Shown: positions 34,102-42,566 of the stretch, one piece after another | Layout: the number at the start of each line of letters is the position of its first letter | How positions within the stretch are numbered: the first letter of the stretch is position 1 | Source of the DNA: Lysobacter sp. cf310 | GTDB taxonomy: Bacteria; Pseudomonadota; Gammaproteobacteria; Xanthomonadales; Xanthomonadaceae | DNA: 64,000 nucleotides | Reading direction: 5' to 3' | Assembly: GCF_900114355.1 (NCBI RefSeq) | Contig: NZ_FOSS01000003.1 | Span: 26,309 to 90,308, forward strand | The notes under the pieces: model-generated | Told to the model about the DNA's origin: nothing | Databases searched by the model: none | The model's input: only the letters and a program-made list of their open reading frames with translations | Translations under genes and position numbers: made by a program

Positions 34102-34662
34102 TCAGCGCGGCTTCGGTGGGGCGTCGCCGAAGGGCAGGCGGATGTCGCTGAGTTTCCAGCTCAGGCCGGAACGGGTCAGCACGAACACCACCGGTTCGCC
34201 GTCGGCGTTGGCGACCGTGGCGGTGAAGCGCGACGGCGACTCGAATCCGTACTTGGCGTCCTTGAGCGGATCGGCAGGCACGTTCGGCGCATAGCTGTCC
34301 TGGCCGCGCCCGCCGCCGCCCAGGCGGTTGAACAGGTTGCGACCTTCCAGCACCGCGCCGATGCCGACCGGCGTGGCCAGCGCATCGACCGCGCCGCCGG
34401 CGACGCCGCTGGCGATGCGCACCGCGATCGCGCCGAAGGGGTTGGCCTGCACATCCTCGCCGGCCTCGCGCACCAGATAGTCCTCGAGCTGGGCCTTCAG
34501 GCTCAGGCGCAGCGCCGGGAAATCGATGTGCTTGGACAGCGCGGCGGTGTCCTGCTCCTGCACCGCCTTGCGGATCGCGTTGACGGTCAGATACGGGCCG
34601 GCGGCGACGTAGCCGACCAGCAACAGCAGCACCAGGACGACGAGGGCGATCCACTTCTTCAT
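34102..34662 (-). CDS. DUF2939 family protein
   Basis: A 186-residue protein with one N-terminal membrane anchor (MKKWIALVVLVLLLLVGYVA) followed by PYLTVNAIRKAVQEQDTAALSKHIDFPALRLSLK, the hallmark of DUF2939. A Gly-rich central part (NRLGGGGRGQ) and a C-terminal beta-rich segment (RFTATVANADGEPVVFVLTRSGLSWKLSDIRLP) follow. It is probably periplasmic, of unknown function. It is monocistronic and convergent with the nucleotidase gene. Confidence 0.82.
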   Translation of the reverse strand: MKKWIALVVLVLLLLVGYVAAGPYLTVNAIRKAVQEQDTAALSKHIDFPALRLSLKAQLEDYLVREAGEDVQANPFGAIAVRIASGVAGGAVDALATPVGIGAVLEGRNLFNRLGGGGRGQDSYAPNVPADPLKDAKYGFESPSRFTATVANADGEPVVFVLTRSGLSWKLSDIRLPFGDAPPKPR

Positions 34663-34848
34663 ACGGGCCTACCGGGCGCGGGAAGGGCCCAGCTTAGCGC
34701 CGTGGCGGCCGCGCGTGCTGAATGCCGGCCGTGCGCGGTCTTGCGTCGAAGCGGGTGCGCGCTGCGCCAGGGCGTGCGCGCGATCGCCGCGCGAGCGGCT
34801 AAGGTCCCATCGTCGGCAATGAGGCCGACGCACGGAAAGGAGCGAACG

Positions 34849-35070
34849 ATGCGTAACAAGAAACCGATGTGGGCGCTGGGATTGGTGCTGCTCGCAGTAG
34901 CGACCGCGGCCTGGGCGATTCCGCCCGTGTACGTGGGCGAGGTGCACGAGTACTACCAGGACGGTCAGCACGTGGGCTGGGCGCAACGCGACTGCAAGGG
35001 ACGTTTGACCAGCGGCGGCATCGCCACCGAAGACGTGCAGATCAGCTACCTGGTCTGTCCTTTCTCGTAA
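34849..35070 (+). CDS. Small exported protein (DUF6289-like)
   Basis: A 73-residue protein with a signal peptide (MRNKKPMWALGLVLLAVATAAWA) and a mature part of about 50 residues: a tyrosine-rich segment (YVGEVHEYYQDGQHVGWAQ) and two cysteines (RDCKGRL, YLVCPFS) likely to form a disulphide. Such small secreted proteins are abundant in Lysobacter and relatives; none has a known role. AAAGGAG sits 7 bases before the ATG, so translation is well supported. Confidence 0.72.
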   Translation: MRNKKPMWALGLVLLAVATAAWAIPPVYVGEVHEYYQDGQHVGWAQRDCKGRLTSGGIATEDVQISYLVCPFS

Positions 35071-35145
35071 ACGCGGCAAGGCCGGCGTCAGCGGTGGCGG
35101 CCAGGCCCGCCGCTGTCGCCTGCGGGCCGCGCCCAGGGCCCGTTC

Positions 35146-35832
35146 TCAGAACTCCAGATCCAGCGCCGCGCACAGGTAGTCGGTGAACGGCGCCAGCCCG
35201 CTCAAGTCGGTTTCCAGTGTCTTGAGCAGGCGCGGGCCGGTCATCACCTCGTCGTCGATCGCGCGCAGGGCCACGAAATTCTTGCGGCGCAGGTCGTGGG
35301 CGAACTCGAAGTCGTCGGGAAAACCGCGCGGCATGCGCACCAGCATCTCGTCCTCGTCCAGGTCGAAACGGCGGCGGAACCTGGGCTCGTGCGCCGCGGC
35401 CTTCCAACTGCCCGGATTGTCGAGGATGAAATGGCGGATCCGGCGCAGCGAGTCCGGCTCCGGGTGCCACAGACCGGCGGCGATGAAGCAGTTGCCGGGC
35501 TGCAGGTGCAGGTAGAACGAGGGCGCCTCGACCTGACGGCCGCGCTCGTGGAACAGGCGCGCACCCTGCCAGGTCTTGTACGGGGTCTTGTCGTTGGCGA
35601 AGCGGGTGTCGCGCTGGATCCGGAACAGCGAGCCGCCGACGGTCTTGGGTTCGGCGCGGTAGTGCTCGCTGACCCCGGCCAGCACCGGCTGCAGGTCGGT
35701 GAGCAGGCGCTGGAACGGCGCGCGCACCTGCTCGTCGTACTCGGCCTTGTGGGCCTGGAACCATTCACGTTCGTTGTGGCGCGCCAGGCCGCGCAGGAAC
35801 TTGAAGCTGGCGTCGGAAAAATAGCGGCTCAT
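35146..35832 (-). CDS. DUF2461 domain protein
   Basis: A 228-residue protein of the DUF2461/TIGR02453 family. The start FSDASFKFLRGLARHNEREWFQAHK, the central FRIQRDTRFANDKTPYKTW, and FYLHLQPGNCFIAAGLWHPEPD are diagnostic. No function is established. It lies 161 bases downstream of sbcB on the same strand, across an inverted repeat likely to end the kynurenine transcript. Confidence 0.9.
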   Translation of the reverse strand: MSRYFSDASFKFLRGLARHNEREWFQAHKAEYDEQVRAPFQRLLTDLQPVLAGVSEHYRAEPKTVGGSLFRIQRDTRFANDKTPYKTWQGARLFHERGRQVEAPSFYLHLQPGNCFIAAGLWHPEPDSLRRIRHFILDNPGSWKAAAHEPRFRRRFDLDEDEMLVRMPRGFPDDFEFAHDLRRKNFVALRAIDDEVMTGPRLLKTLETDLSGLAPFTDYLCAALDLEF

Positions 35833-35837
35833 GAGCG

Positions 35838-35988
35838 AGGAGTGAGCGGGGAGAAGTGAGAAGTAAGCCCGAGATTACCCCGCTTTGGCTCGCCGCTCAC
35901 CCCTATGCGCTTCAAGACAAGAAATGAGCCGCGAGCAACGAGCTGCTGACCGCTTTCGCTCACTCCTCACTTCTCCCCGCTCACTCCT
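35838..35988. repeat. Inverted repeat, 23-bp arms, between sbcB and the DUF2461 gene
   Basis: AGGAGTGAGCGGGGAGAAGT plus GAG (35838-35860) is perfectly inverted at 35966-35988. The 105 bases between them contain further GAG-rich and CTC-rich segments (GAGCCGCGAGCAACGAGC). It occupies nearly the whole 161-base gap and is unlike the other repeats in the window. Confidence 0.85.
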
Positions 35989-35993
35989 GGCTT

Positions 35994-37436
35994 TCACGCC
36001 AAGCCGGCGTCGATGTCGCGGCCCCAGGCCTCGAGTCGGTCGAGCAGGGCCAGGCGCGTGCCGTCCTCGGCATGGGTGTGGCGCAGCGCGGCCAGTTCGG
36101 CGTGGAAGCGCTCGAAGTTGTATTCGGCCAGGCCGGCATCCTGGTACAGGCGCCGACGCCGGTAGTCGTTCCAGCGCTCGTGCTCGGCCGGCGACAGGGT
36201 GTCGGGCCAGTTGCGCGCACGGTAGCGGAACAGCAGTTCGGGCAGGCGCGCGTCGCGGAAGCCGAAGTTGGCGGCGCCCAAATCGGCCGGCGCGGTGGTG
36301 CGCACCTGCGCGAACAAACGCTTGTCGCCGTCGCCGATGAAGCCGTCGTAGAGCGAGGCGTCGGCGTCGGCGGCCGTGCGTTCGCGTTCGGCGCCGTAGA
36401 CCCGGCGCACCTTGTCGGCCAGGGCCGGGCCGACCGCGCGCAGCACTGCGGCGCGGCGCTCGATCACCGCCGGATCGATCTTCAGGCGCTCGAAGTCGGG
36501 CTCGCGCAGATGGTCCCAGGCGATCAGCGCCGGACAGCGGTTGGTCTGCACTTCCTTCAGCGCGACCCGGGTTTCGCCCTCGGGCAGATCGGCCAGGGGC
36601 GTGTACAAACGATCGGCGATCGCGTCGGCGTCCAGGCCGAGCAGGGCATCGGGTTCCTGATCCAGGTCGAACACGATCACCCGGCTGTCGATGCGCGGAT
36701 GGCGCGCGATCGGCAGCACCGCCGCCGCGCACAGGCGGCTGGCCGGGAAACGCTGCGAGACGTGCAGCACCGGTTTCATGCCGACCACGTCGAGCAGACT
36801 GGCGGCGTAGCGCTTGTCGCGCAGGCGCAGGGCGTAGTCCCACAAACGCGGCTGCGCGGCCTTGAACTTGCGGGCCAGGCCGATCAGGGCGCGCACGTCC
36901 GACAGCGCCTCGTGGGCGTCGCCGATGCGCACGTCGTTGGCCAGGGCGAGGTGTTCCAGCTTGAACGAGGTCAGGCCGTCCTCACGCCGCGGCCAGATCA
37001 GGCCGTCGGGGCGCAGGGCGTGGGCCAGTCGCAGCACATCGAGCAGGTCCCAGCGCGAATTGCCGCCGCGCCACTCGCGCTCGTAGGGGTCGTAGAAGTT
37101 GCGGAACAGGCTGTAGCGCACGAACTCATCGTCGAAGCGCAGCGAGTTGTAGCCCAGGCTGCAGGTCTCCGGGCGCGCCATCTCGTCGTAGATGAGGGCG
37201 CAGGCTTCGGCCTCGCTCATGCCCTCGCGCAGGGCATCCTGCGGCGCGATGCCGGTGATCAGGGTGGCGGTGGGCGAGGGCAGCAGATCGTCGGCGGGTT
37301 TGACGAAGACGCTGATCGGATCCTCGATCTCGTTGAGATCGGCATCGGTGCGCATCGCCGCGAACTGGGCGATGCGGGTCGTGCGCGGATCGGCGCCGTA
37401 GGTCTCCAGGTCGTAGAACAGGAAGCTCGCGGGCAT
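35994..37436 (-). CDS. sbcB: Exodeoxyribonuclease I
   Basis: A 480-residue 3'-5' single-strand DNA exonuclease (DnaQ-fold). Exo I FLFYDLETYGADPRTTRIAQ carries the catalytic Asp/Glu, Exo II is LGYNSLRFDDEFVRYSL, and Exo III is GDAHEALSDVRALIGLA. The SH3-like and helical C-terminal regions follow (NRCPALIAWDHLREPDFERL, YRARNWPDTLSPAEHERWNDY). Length matches E. coli ExoI. It starts 4 bases after the kmo stop, so it appears to share the kynurenine transcript despite its repair function. Confidence 0.95.
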   Translation of the reverse strand: MPASFLFYDLETYGADPRTTRIAQFAAMRTDADLNEIEDPISVFVKPADDLLPSPTATLITGIAPQDALREGMSEAEACALIYDEMARPETCSLGYNSLRFDDEFVRYSLFRNFYDPYEREWRGGNSRWDLLDVLRLAHALRPDGLIWPRREDGLTSFKLEHLALANDVRIGDAHEALSDVRALIGLARKFKAAQPRLWDYALRLRDKRYAASLLDVVGMKPVLHVSQRFPASRLCAAAVLPIARHPRIDSRVIVFDLDQEPDALLGLDADAIADRLYTPLADLPEGETRVALKEVQTNRCPALIAWDHLREPDFERLKIDPAVIERRAAVLRAVGPALADKVRRVYGAERERTAADADASLYDGFIGDGDKRLFAQVRTTAPADLGAANFGFRDARLPELLFRYRARNWPDTLSPAEHERWNDYRRRRLYQDAGLAEYNFERFHAELAALRHTHAEDGTRLALLDRLEAWGRDIDAGLA

Positions 37437-37440
37437 GCGT

Positions 37441-38811
37441 TCAGTCGTCCACGGGCAGGGGCGAGAGCCGCGCGCGTACCGCGGCGTCGACGTGGTCCCA
37501 GTCCAGGGTGTCCAGGCTGTCGTGGCCGCGGGTCAGCTCCACCAGCAGCTCGCGCTGCAGGTTGCCGCGCTCGAACGCGACCGCGTAGGGCATGCGGTGG
37601 AAGGTGACCATGGCGTAGCGCGGCATAAAGCGGTCGGGATGGCGCTCGGCCAGGCGCCGCTCCAGGGCGCGCTGCAGCAGATAGTCGTCGTCGTCGACGC
37701 GGTCGCGCATCTCCAGGTAATTCTCCAGCGCCATGGCCTGGATCGCGCGCGCGTTCGGCAGGCGCTGGGCCTGGAAGGCGGCGAACGCGGCGGCGCGGTC
37801 GGCGCCGTCCTCCAGTTGCTGGGCCAGGGCCACGCAGTCCTCGAAGGCGCAGTTCATGCCCTGGCCGTGGAACGGCACCATCGCGTGCGCGGCATCGCCC
37901 AGCAGCACCGCACGCTCGTCCAGGTGCCAGCGCTCCAGGTAGAGGGTGGCGAGCAGGCCGGCCGGGTTGCGTTCGAAATCCTGCTTCAGATTCGGGATCA
38001 GCGGCAGGGCATCGGCGAAGTCGCGTTCGAACAAGGCGCGCGCCTGGGCGCCGTCGCGGATGCTGGCGAAGCTGGGCTCGCCCTCGTTGGGCAGGAACAG
38101 GGTGACGGTGAAGGTGCGCTCGTCGTTGGGCAGGGCGATGCACATGTAGCGACCGCGCGGCCAGATGTGCAGCGCATTGGGTTCGATGCTGAAGCCGCCG
38201 TCGGGCGCGGGCGGAATCTCCAGTTCCTTGTAGGAGTGGCCGAGGAATTCGGTGCGTTCGCCCAGGTCGGTGGCGCGGTTCATCGCCGCGCGCAGCGCCG
38301 AGCCGGCGCCGTCGGCGCCGACCAGGCTGCCGAAGCCGGTCTCGTGCAGGCTGCCGTCGCGTTCGTCGAGGAAGCGCGCGATCCGCGCATCGAAGTCCAC
38401 CGACTGCAGGCCGCGATGGAAATGCAGGCGCGCGCCGGCGTCCTGGGCGATCTGCAGCAGGATCAGATTGAGTTCGCCGCGGTGCACCGACCAGATCACC
38501 TCGCTGTCGTCGCGGCCGTAGCGCTGCAGGTCGGTGCGCCCGTCGAGGAAATGCACCATGCGCCCGCGCATCATCACCGCCTGCGCCATCACCGCCGCAT
38601 CGGCGCCGGCCAGGCGCAGCGCGTGCAGGCCGCGCTCGGCCAGGGCCAGATTGATCGAGCGGCCGCCCTGGTATCCCTTCAGGCGCGGATCGCCGCGCTT
38701 CTCGTACACATCCACGTCCCAGCCGCGCCGCGCCAGCAGGGTGGCCAGCAGCGCGCCGGCCAGGCCGGCGCCGATGATGGTGAGGTGCTTGTCGGTTGCG
38801 GGTGTGTTCAA
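37441..38811 (-). CDS. kmo: Kynurenine 3-monooxygenase
   Basis: A 456-residue FAD enzyme hydroxylating kynurenine to 3-hydroxykynurenine with NADPH. The FAD motif GAGLAG (residues 13-18), YQGGRSINLALAERG, and the second FAD motif AVLLGDAAHAMVPFHGQGMN are clear. No ATG fits: the proposed start is TTG at 38811 (LNTPATDKHLTIIGAG), with AAGGGA 8 bases upstream. The in-frame ATG at 38955 would read through a hairpin and overlap kynU, so I reject it. There is a C-terminal extension after the catalytic part, typical of KMO. Confidence 0.9.
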   Translation of the reverse strand: MNTPATDKHLTIIGAGLAGALLATLLARRGWDVDVYEKRGDPRLKGYQGGRSINLALAERGLHALRLAGADAAVMAQAVMMRGRMVHFLDGRTDLQRYGRDDSEVIWSVHRGELNLILLQIAQDAGARLHFHRGLQSVDFDARIARFLDERDGSLHETGFGSLVGADGAGSALRAAMNRATDLGERTEFLGHSYKELEIPPAPDGGFSIEPNALHIWPRGRYMCIALPNDERTFTVTLFLPNEGEPSFASIRDGAQARALFERDFADALPLIPNLKQDFERNPAGLLATLYLERWHLDERAVLLGDAAHAMVPFHGQGMNCAFEDCVALAQQLEDGADRAAAFAAFQAQRLPNARAIQAMALENYLEMRDRVDDDDYLLQRALERRLAERHPDRFMPRYAMVTFHRMPYAVAFERGNLQRELLVELTRGHDSLDTLDWDHVDAAVRARLSPLPVDD

Positions 38812-38861
38812 GGAAGAGTCCCTTGGTTGCGATTCATCGGTCAGCGGAATAGTTGAGAAAC

Positions 38862-38899
38862 CGATTCGTCCTTCCCGCGTTCGCGGGGACGACGAATCG
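38862..38899. repeat. Hairpin between kynU and kmo
   Basis: CGATTCGTC (38862-38870) pairs with GACGAATCG (38891-38899), and the inner CCCGCG (38874-38879) pairs with CGCGGG (38882-38887) around TT. The whole 38 bases fold into one long stem. It fills the only sizeable gap (91 bases) inside the kynurenine operon and may attenuate or process the transcript ahead of kmo, or be a REP-like insertion. Confidence 0.75.
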
Positions 38900-38902
38900 A
38901 AG

Positions 38903-40189
38903 TTACGCGCTCCTCCAGGCTTCCACCGCCCGCACGAATCGCAGCACATCCGCATGCGTGTTGTACAACGGCGCCGGGGAGATCCGGATCACGTCGGGTT
39001 CGCGCCAGTCGCCGAGCACGCCGTTCGCGGCCAGGTGGTCGAACAGTGCGCGGCCGGCGTCTCGGCCGCTGAGACCGCGGCCGCCGATCACGCGCAGCGA
39101 CAATTGGCAGCCGCGCTGGGCCGGATCGGCCGGCGTGGCGATCTGCAACGTCTCGGACAGTCGGTCGCGGATCAGCGCTTCCAGGTAGCCGGTCAGGCGC
39201 AGCGATTTCGCGCGCAAGGCCGGCATGCCGACGCGGTCGAACAGGTCCAGCGAGGCGCGCAGCGGGGCCAGGCCCAGGATCGGCGGATTGCTGAGCTGCC
39301 AGCCCTCGGCGCCGGGCGTGGGCACGAACTGCGGGCCCATGCGGAAACGCGTGGCCGCTTCGTGGCCCCACCAGCCGGCGAAGCGCGGGCGCTCGCTGAG
39401 GGCGTGACGCTCGTGCACGAAGCAGCCGGCGACCGCGCCCGGACCTGCGTTCAAATATTTGTAATGGCACCACACCGCGAAATCGACGCCGCTGTCGTGC
39501 AGGGCGAGTTCGAGGTTGCCGACGGCGTGGGCGAGATCGAAGCCGCAGACCGCGCCCTGCGCGCGCGCCAGTCGCGCGATCGCGGCCAGATCGAAGGCCT
39601 GCCCCGTGCGGTACTGGACGCCGGGCCACAGCACCAGGGCCAGGCGCTGCCCGTGCTCGACGATCGCGCGTTCGATCGCGGCCATCGAATAGGTGCCGCC
39701 GGGCTGATCGGGTTCCAGTTCGATCAGGTCGACCGCCGAGTCGTAGCCGTGGAAGCCGATCTGCGAGGCGACCGCATGCCGGTCGGACGGAAACGCGCCG
39801 GCTTCGATCAGGATCGCCGGGCGCTCGCGCGTGGGCCGGTAGAAGCTGACCATCATCAGGTGCAGGTTGGCGGTGAGCGAGTTCATCGCCACCACTTCCG
39901 AGGGCTTGGCGCCGACCAGGCGCGCCAGCGGCTCGCGCACCAGCTCGTGGTAGGGCATCCACTGGGCCTGACCGGTGAAGTGGCCTTCGACCGCTTCGTG
40001 CGCCCACTTGTCCAGCACTTCCTCCACGTGCGCGCGCGCACCGCGCGGCTGCAGGCCCAGCGAGTTGCCGCAGAAGTAGGCCTGCTCGGATCCGCCGTGG
40101 CGCGGCAGCAGGAACTGTTCGCGCAGGGTCGGCAAGGGGTCGGCGGCATCCAGCGCCAGCGCGTGCGATTCGGAATACAGGTCGGTCAT
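38903..40189 (-). CDS. kynU: Kynureninase
   Basis: A 428-residue PLP enzyme cleaving kynurenine or 3-hydroxykynurenine to (3-hydroxy)anthranilate plus alanine. Motifs: YFCGNSLGLQPRG, MNSLTANLHLMM, GFDLAHAVGNLEL (PLP Asp), and the Schiff-base Lys244 in WCHYKYLNAGPG. Length is as for bacterial and human kynureninases. It starts 4 bases after the CHMI-like gene's stop. Followed by kmo in the operon, the preferred substrate in the cell should be 3-hydroxykynurenine. Confidence 0.96.
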   Translation of the reverse strand: MTDLYSESHALALDAADPLPTLREQFLLPRHGGSEQAYFCGNSLGLQPRGARAHVEEVLDKWAHEAVEGHFTGQAQWMPYHELVREPLARLVGAKPSEVVAMNSLTANLHLMMVSFYRPTRERPAILIEAGAFPSDRHAVASQIGFHGYDSAVDLIELEPDQPGGTYSMAAIERAIVEHGQRLALVLWPGVQYRTGQAFDLAAIARLARAQGAVCGFDLAHAVGNLELALHDSGVDFAVWCHYKYLNAGPGAVAGCFVHERHALSERPRFAGWWGHEAATRFRMGPQFVPTPGAEGWQLSNPPILGLAPLRASLDLFDRVGMPALRAKSLRLTGYLEALIRDRLSETLQIATPADPAQRGCQLSLRVIGGRGLSGRDAGRALFDHLAANGVLGDWREPDVIRISPAPLYNTHADVLRFVRAVEAWRSA

Positions 40190-40193
40190 GGAC

Positions 40194-40562
40194 TCAGGGC
40201 AGGTTCGCGTCTAGGACGGTCTTGGCGTAGGCGGGCGCGTACAGCTCGTCGACTTCGACGCACAGCTGCACGGACGGATGATGCGGCGGCAGGCCGCGGC
40301 GCAGGGCGTCGAGCACGATCGCCGACAGGTCGCCGCGCACGGCCTCGCTGCGGCCGGGCAGGATCTTGAGTTGCGCGTGCACGAAGGCGCGGCCGCGGTC
40401 GGCGGTGCCGATACGGTAGTGGTCGAGCACCCAGGCGCGGCTCTTGATCGCGAGCTCGTCGAAATGGCCGCAGGCGGCGAGCGCGCGGTTGAGCGCGGCC
40501 AGGGCCGCGTCGGCGTCGTAGCCGTCGAGATTGGCGGTGTACTGCACGGTCAGGTGCGGCAT
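40194..40562 (-). CDS. 5-carboxymethyl-2-hydroxymuconate isomerase-like tautomerase
   Basis: A 122-residue tautomerase-superfamily protein of the CHMI (HpaF-like) family: MPHLTVQYTANLDG gives the catalytic Pro1 after Met removal, and AFVHAQLKILPGRS and VQLCVEVDEL match the family. CHMI acts on an unsaturated diacid in homoprotocatechuate degradation, but no other gene of that pathway is here. Placed between kynU and the ACMS decarboxylase, it could tautomerise a 2-aminomuconate- or oxalocrotonate-type intermediate. That role is inferred. Confidence 0.85.
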   Translation of the reverse strand: MPHLTVQYTANLDGYDADAALAALNRALAACGHFDELAIKSRAWVLDHYRIGTADRGRAFVHAQLKILPGRSEAVRGDLSAIVLDALRRGLPPHHPSVQLCVEVDELYAPAYAKTVLDANLP

Positions 40563-40571
40563 CGCCGGGGC

Positions 40572-41582
40572 TCAGGCGAAGCGCGCCAGGGGCAGGCCCA
40601 GCCATTCCAGGGCGGTGCCGTGGTACAGGCGCGCCTGATCCGCGTCCGGCAGCGCCAGCGAGGCGATGCCGGCGCCGGGCTCCTGTTCGCCCAGCGGGAA
40701 CGGATAGTCGGTGCCCAGCATCACCCGCGACACGCCGCAGGTGTCGAGCAAGTATTGCAGGGCGCGCGGATCGGCGACCCAGGAATCGAAATACATGCGG
40801 CCCAGGTACTCGCGCGGGTTGCGCGGGTTGTCGGTGGCGACCAGGTCGGGGCGCATGTTGAAGCCGTGTTCGATGCGGCCGATGGTGTAGGGGAAGCTGC
40901 CGCCGCCGTGGGCCATGCAGATCTTCAGCTTGGGCAGGCGTTCGAGCACGCCGCCGAACACCAGGCAGCAGGCCGCGCGCGACTGTTCCGCCGGCATGCC
41001 GACCAGCCAGGGCAGCCAGTACTTGGGCATGCTGGCCGCGCCCATCATGTCCCAGGGGTGCACCAGCACCGCCGCGCCCAGGTCGCTGGCGGCCTGGAAG
41101 AACTCGAACAGCTCCGGCGCGTCCAGGTTCCAGTCGTTGACGTGGCTGCCGATCTGCACGCCCTGCAGGCCGAGCTGGTCCATGCAGCGCTCCAGCTCCT
41201 GCACCGCCAGCCGCGGCGATTGCAGCGGCACCGTGCCGATGCCTGCGTAGTGGCGCGGATGCGCGCGGCAGGTCTCGGCCATGTGGTCGTTGAGCGCCTG
41301 GTGCAGCTCCAGCGCGTGGTGCGGCTTGGCCCAATAGCTGAACATCACCGGCACGGTGCTGATCACCTGCACCTGCACGCCGAAACGCGCGTAGTCGTCG
41401 ATGCGTTCCTGCGGGTCCCAGGTCTTGGACCAGATCTCGCGGAAGAACTTGCCGTCCTTGTAGATGCGGTGGCGGCCGTCGTCGGTGTGGTGGATCACCG
41501 GGAAACGGTCGTCGCCGAACTTGCGCGCCAGGTCGGGCCAGTCGCGCGGCAGGTAATGGGCGTGGGTGTCGATCTTGAGCAT
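40572..41582 (-). CDS. nbaD: 2-amino-3-carboxymuconate-6-semialdehyde decarboxylase
   Basis: A 336-residue zinc amidohydrolase-fold decarboxylase (ACMSD). DTHAHYLP gives metal ligands His7 and His9; His175 (LVHPWDMMG), His225 (AHGGGSFPY) and Asp292 (GTDYPFPLGE) complete the site. It removes CO2 from the unstable dioxygenase product and so diverts it from quinolinate and NAD synthesis toward catabolism. It is 6 bases from the dioxygenase gene. The symbol follows the 2-nitrobenzoate pathway naming. Confidence 0.95.
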   Translation of the reverse strand: MLKIDTHAHYLPRDWPDLARKFGDDRFPVIHHTDDGRHRIYKDGKFFREIWSKTWDPQERIDDYARFGVQVQVISTVPVMFSYWAKPHHALELHQALNDHMAETCRAHPRHYAGIGTVPLQSPRLAVQELERCMDQLGLQGVQIGSHVNDWNLDAPELFEFFQAASDLGAAVLVHPWDMMGAASMPKYWLPWLVGMPAEQSRAACCLVFGGVLERLPKLKICMAHGGGSFPYTIGRIEHGFNMRPDLVATDNPRNPREYLGRMYFDSWVADPRALQYLLDTCGVSRVMLGTDYPFPLGEQEPGAGIASLALPDADQARLYHGTALEWLGLPLARFA

Positions 41583-41588
41583 GCGGCC

Positions 41589-42119
41589 TCAGGTATCCGG
41601 CATGACGTACTTGGCGGGCGCCGGGTTCAGATGTCCGCACTGCTTGCAGGTGCGGTGCTCGCGCGAGGCGTAGAAACGCTCGAACACCGGCGGGAAATCG
41701 GTCTCGATGTTGCGCAGGTGGAAGTACTCTTCGTACAGCATGTGGTTGCAGCGTTCGCAGAACCACATCAGGCCGTCGTCCTCGTCGGGGCGGCGGCGGC
41801 GTTCGATCACCAGGCCGATCGAATCGGGCATGCGCTGCGGCGAGTGCGGCACGCGCGGCGGCAGCAGGAAGGTCTCGCCGGCGCGGATCGGGATGTCGCG
41901 CACCGCGCCGTCCTCCTGGATGCGCAGCACCATCTCGCCCTCGAGCTGGTAGAACCACTCCGCGCCCTCGTCCCAGTGGTAGTCGGTGCGCTGGTTGGGG
42001 CCGCCGACGATCATGACGATGAAATCGTCGACGTAGATGGTCTTGTTGCCGACCGGCGGCTTGAGCAGGTGGCGGTGTTCCTCGATCCAGGCCTGCAGGT
42101 TGAGCGGTCCAGGCAGCAT
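41589..42119 (-). CDS. nbaC: 3-Hydroxyanthranilate 3,4-dioxygenase
   Basis: A 176-residue cupin extradiol dioxygenase opening the ring of 3-hydroxyanthranilate. Catalytic iron ligands fit His48 and Glu54 ([11 protein letters not shown]) and His92 (RVPHSPQR); substrate arginines are probably Arg44 and Arg96. The C-terminal rubredoxin-like site has Cys121, Cys124, Cys158 and Cys161 (FCERCNH, CKQCGHL), as in bacterial forms. It starts 3 bases after the deaminase stop. Confidence 0.96.
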   Translation of the reverse strand: MLPGPLNLQAWIEEHRHLLKPPVGNKTIYVDDFIVMIVGGPNQRTDYHWDEGAEWFYQLEGEMVLRIQEDGAVRDIPIRAGETFLLPPRVPHSPQRMPDSIGLVIERRRRPDEDDGLMWFCERCNHMLYEEYFHLRNIETDFPPVFERFYASREHRTCKQCGHLNPAPAKYVMPDT

Positions 42120-42122
42120 GGC

Positions 42123-42566
42123 TTACTCCGCGGCGCGCGTCAGGCGCGCGATGCATTTGAGTTCGATCGCGATCGGGGTCGGCAGCGCGGTGATGCCCAG
42201 GGTGGTGCGGCAGGGCGCGCGGTCGATGTCGGGAAAGGCTTCGGCCCAGGCCGCGTTGTAGGCGGCGAAATCGCGGGCCATGTCGGTGAGGTAGACGGTG
42301 ACGTCGACTAGGTCGTCCCAGCCCGCGCCGCTGGCCTCCAGCACCGCGCGCACATTGGCGAATACCGCGCGGCACTGCAGGCCGATGTCGTAGGCGATCA
42401 GGCGGCCGTCGGCGTCGTGGACGTTGCCGGGTATGCCGTTGCCGGCCGGGTCGCGCGGGCCGATGCCGGACAGGAACAGCAGTTCGCCGACCCGGCGCGC
42501 ATGCGGATACAGGCCCACCGGGCGCGGCGCGGCGTCGGTGCGGATGCTGTCGCCGGCCGCGCTCAT
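42123..42566 (-). CDS. nbaF: RidA-family 2-aminomuconate deaminase
   Basis: A 147-residue YjgF/RidA-fold protein: YPHARRVGELLFLSGIGPRDPAGN at the N-terminus, VFANVRAVLEASGAGWDDLVDVTVYLTDM, and the C-terminal TTLGITALPTPIAIELKC. Members of this branch hydrolyse 2-aminomuconate to 4-oxalocrotonate plus ammonia, the step after semialdehyde dehydrogenase. The operon position supports this rather than a general RidA imine-hydrolase role. Its ATG overlaps the carbonic anhydrase stop. Confidence 0.87.
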   Translation of the reverse strand: MSAAGDSIRTDAAPRPVGLYPHARRVGELLFLSGIGPRDPAGNGIPGNVHDADGRLIAYDIGLQCRAVFANVRAVLEASGAGWDDLVDVTVYLTDMARDFAAYNAAWAEAFPDIDRAPCRTTLGITALPTPIAIELKCIARLTRAAE

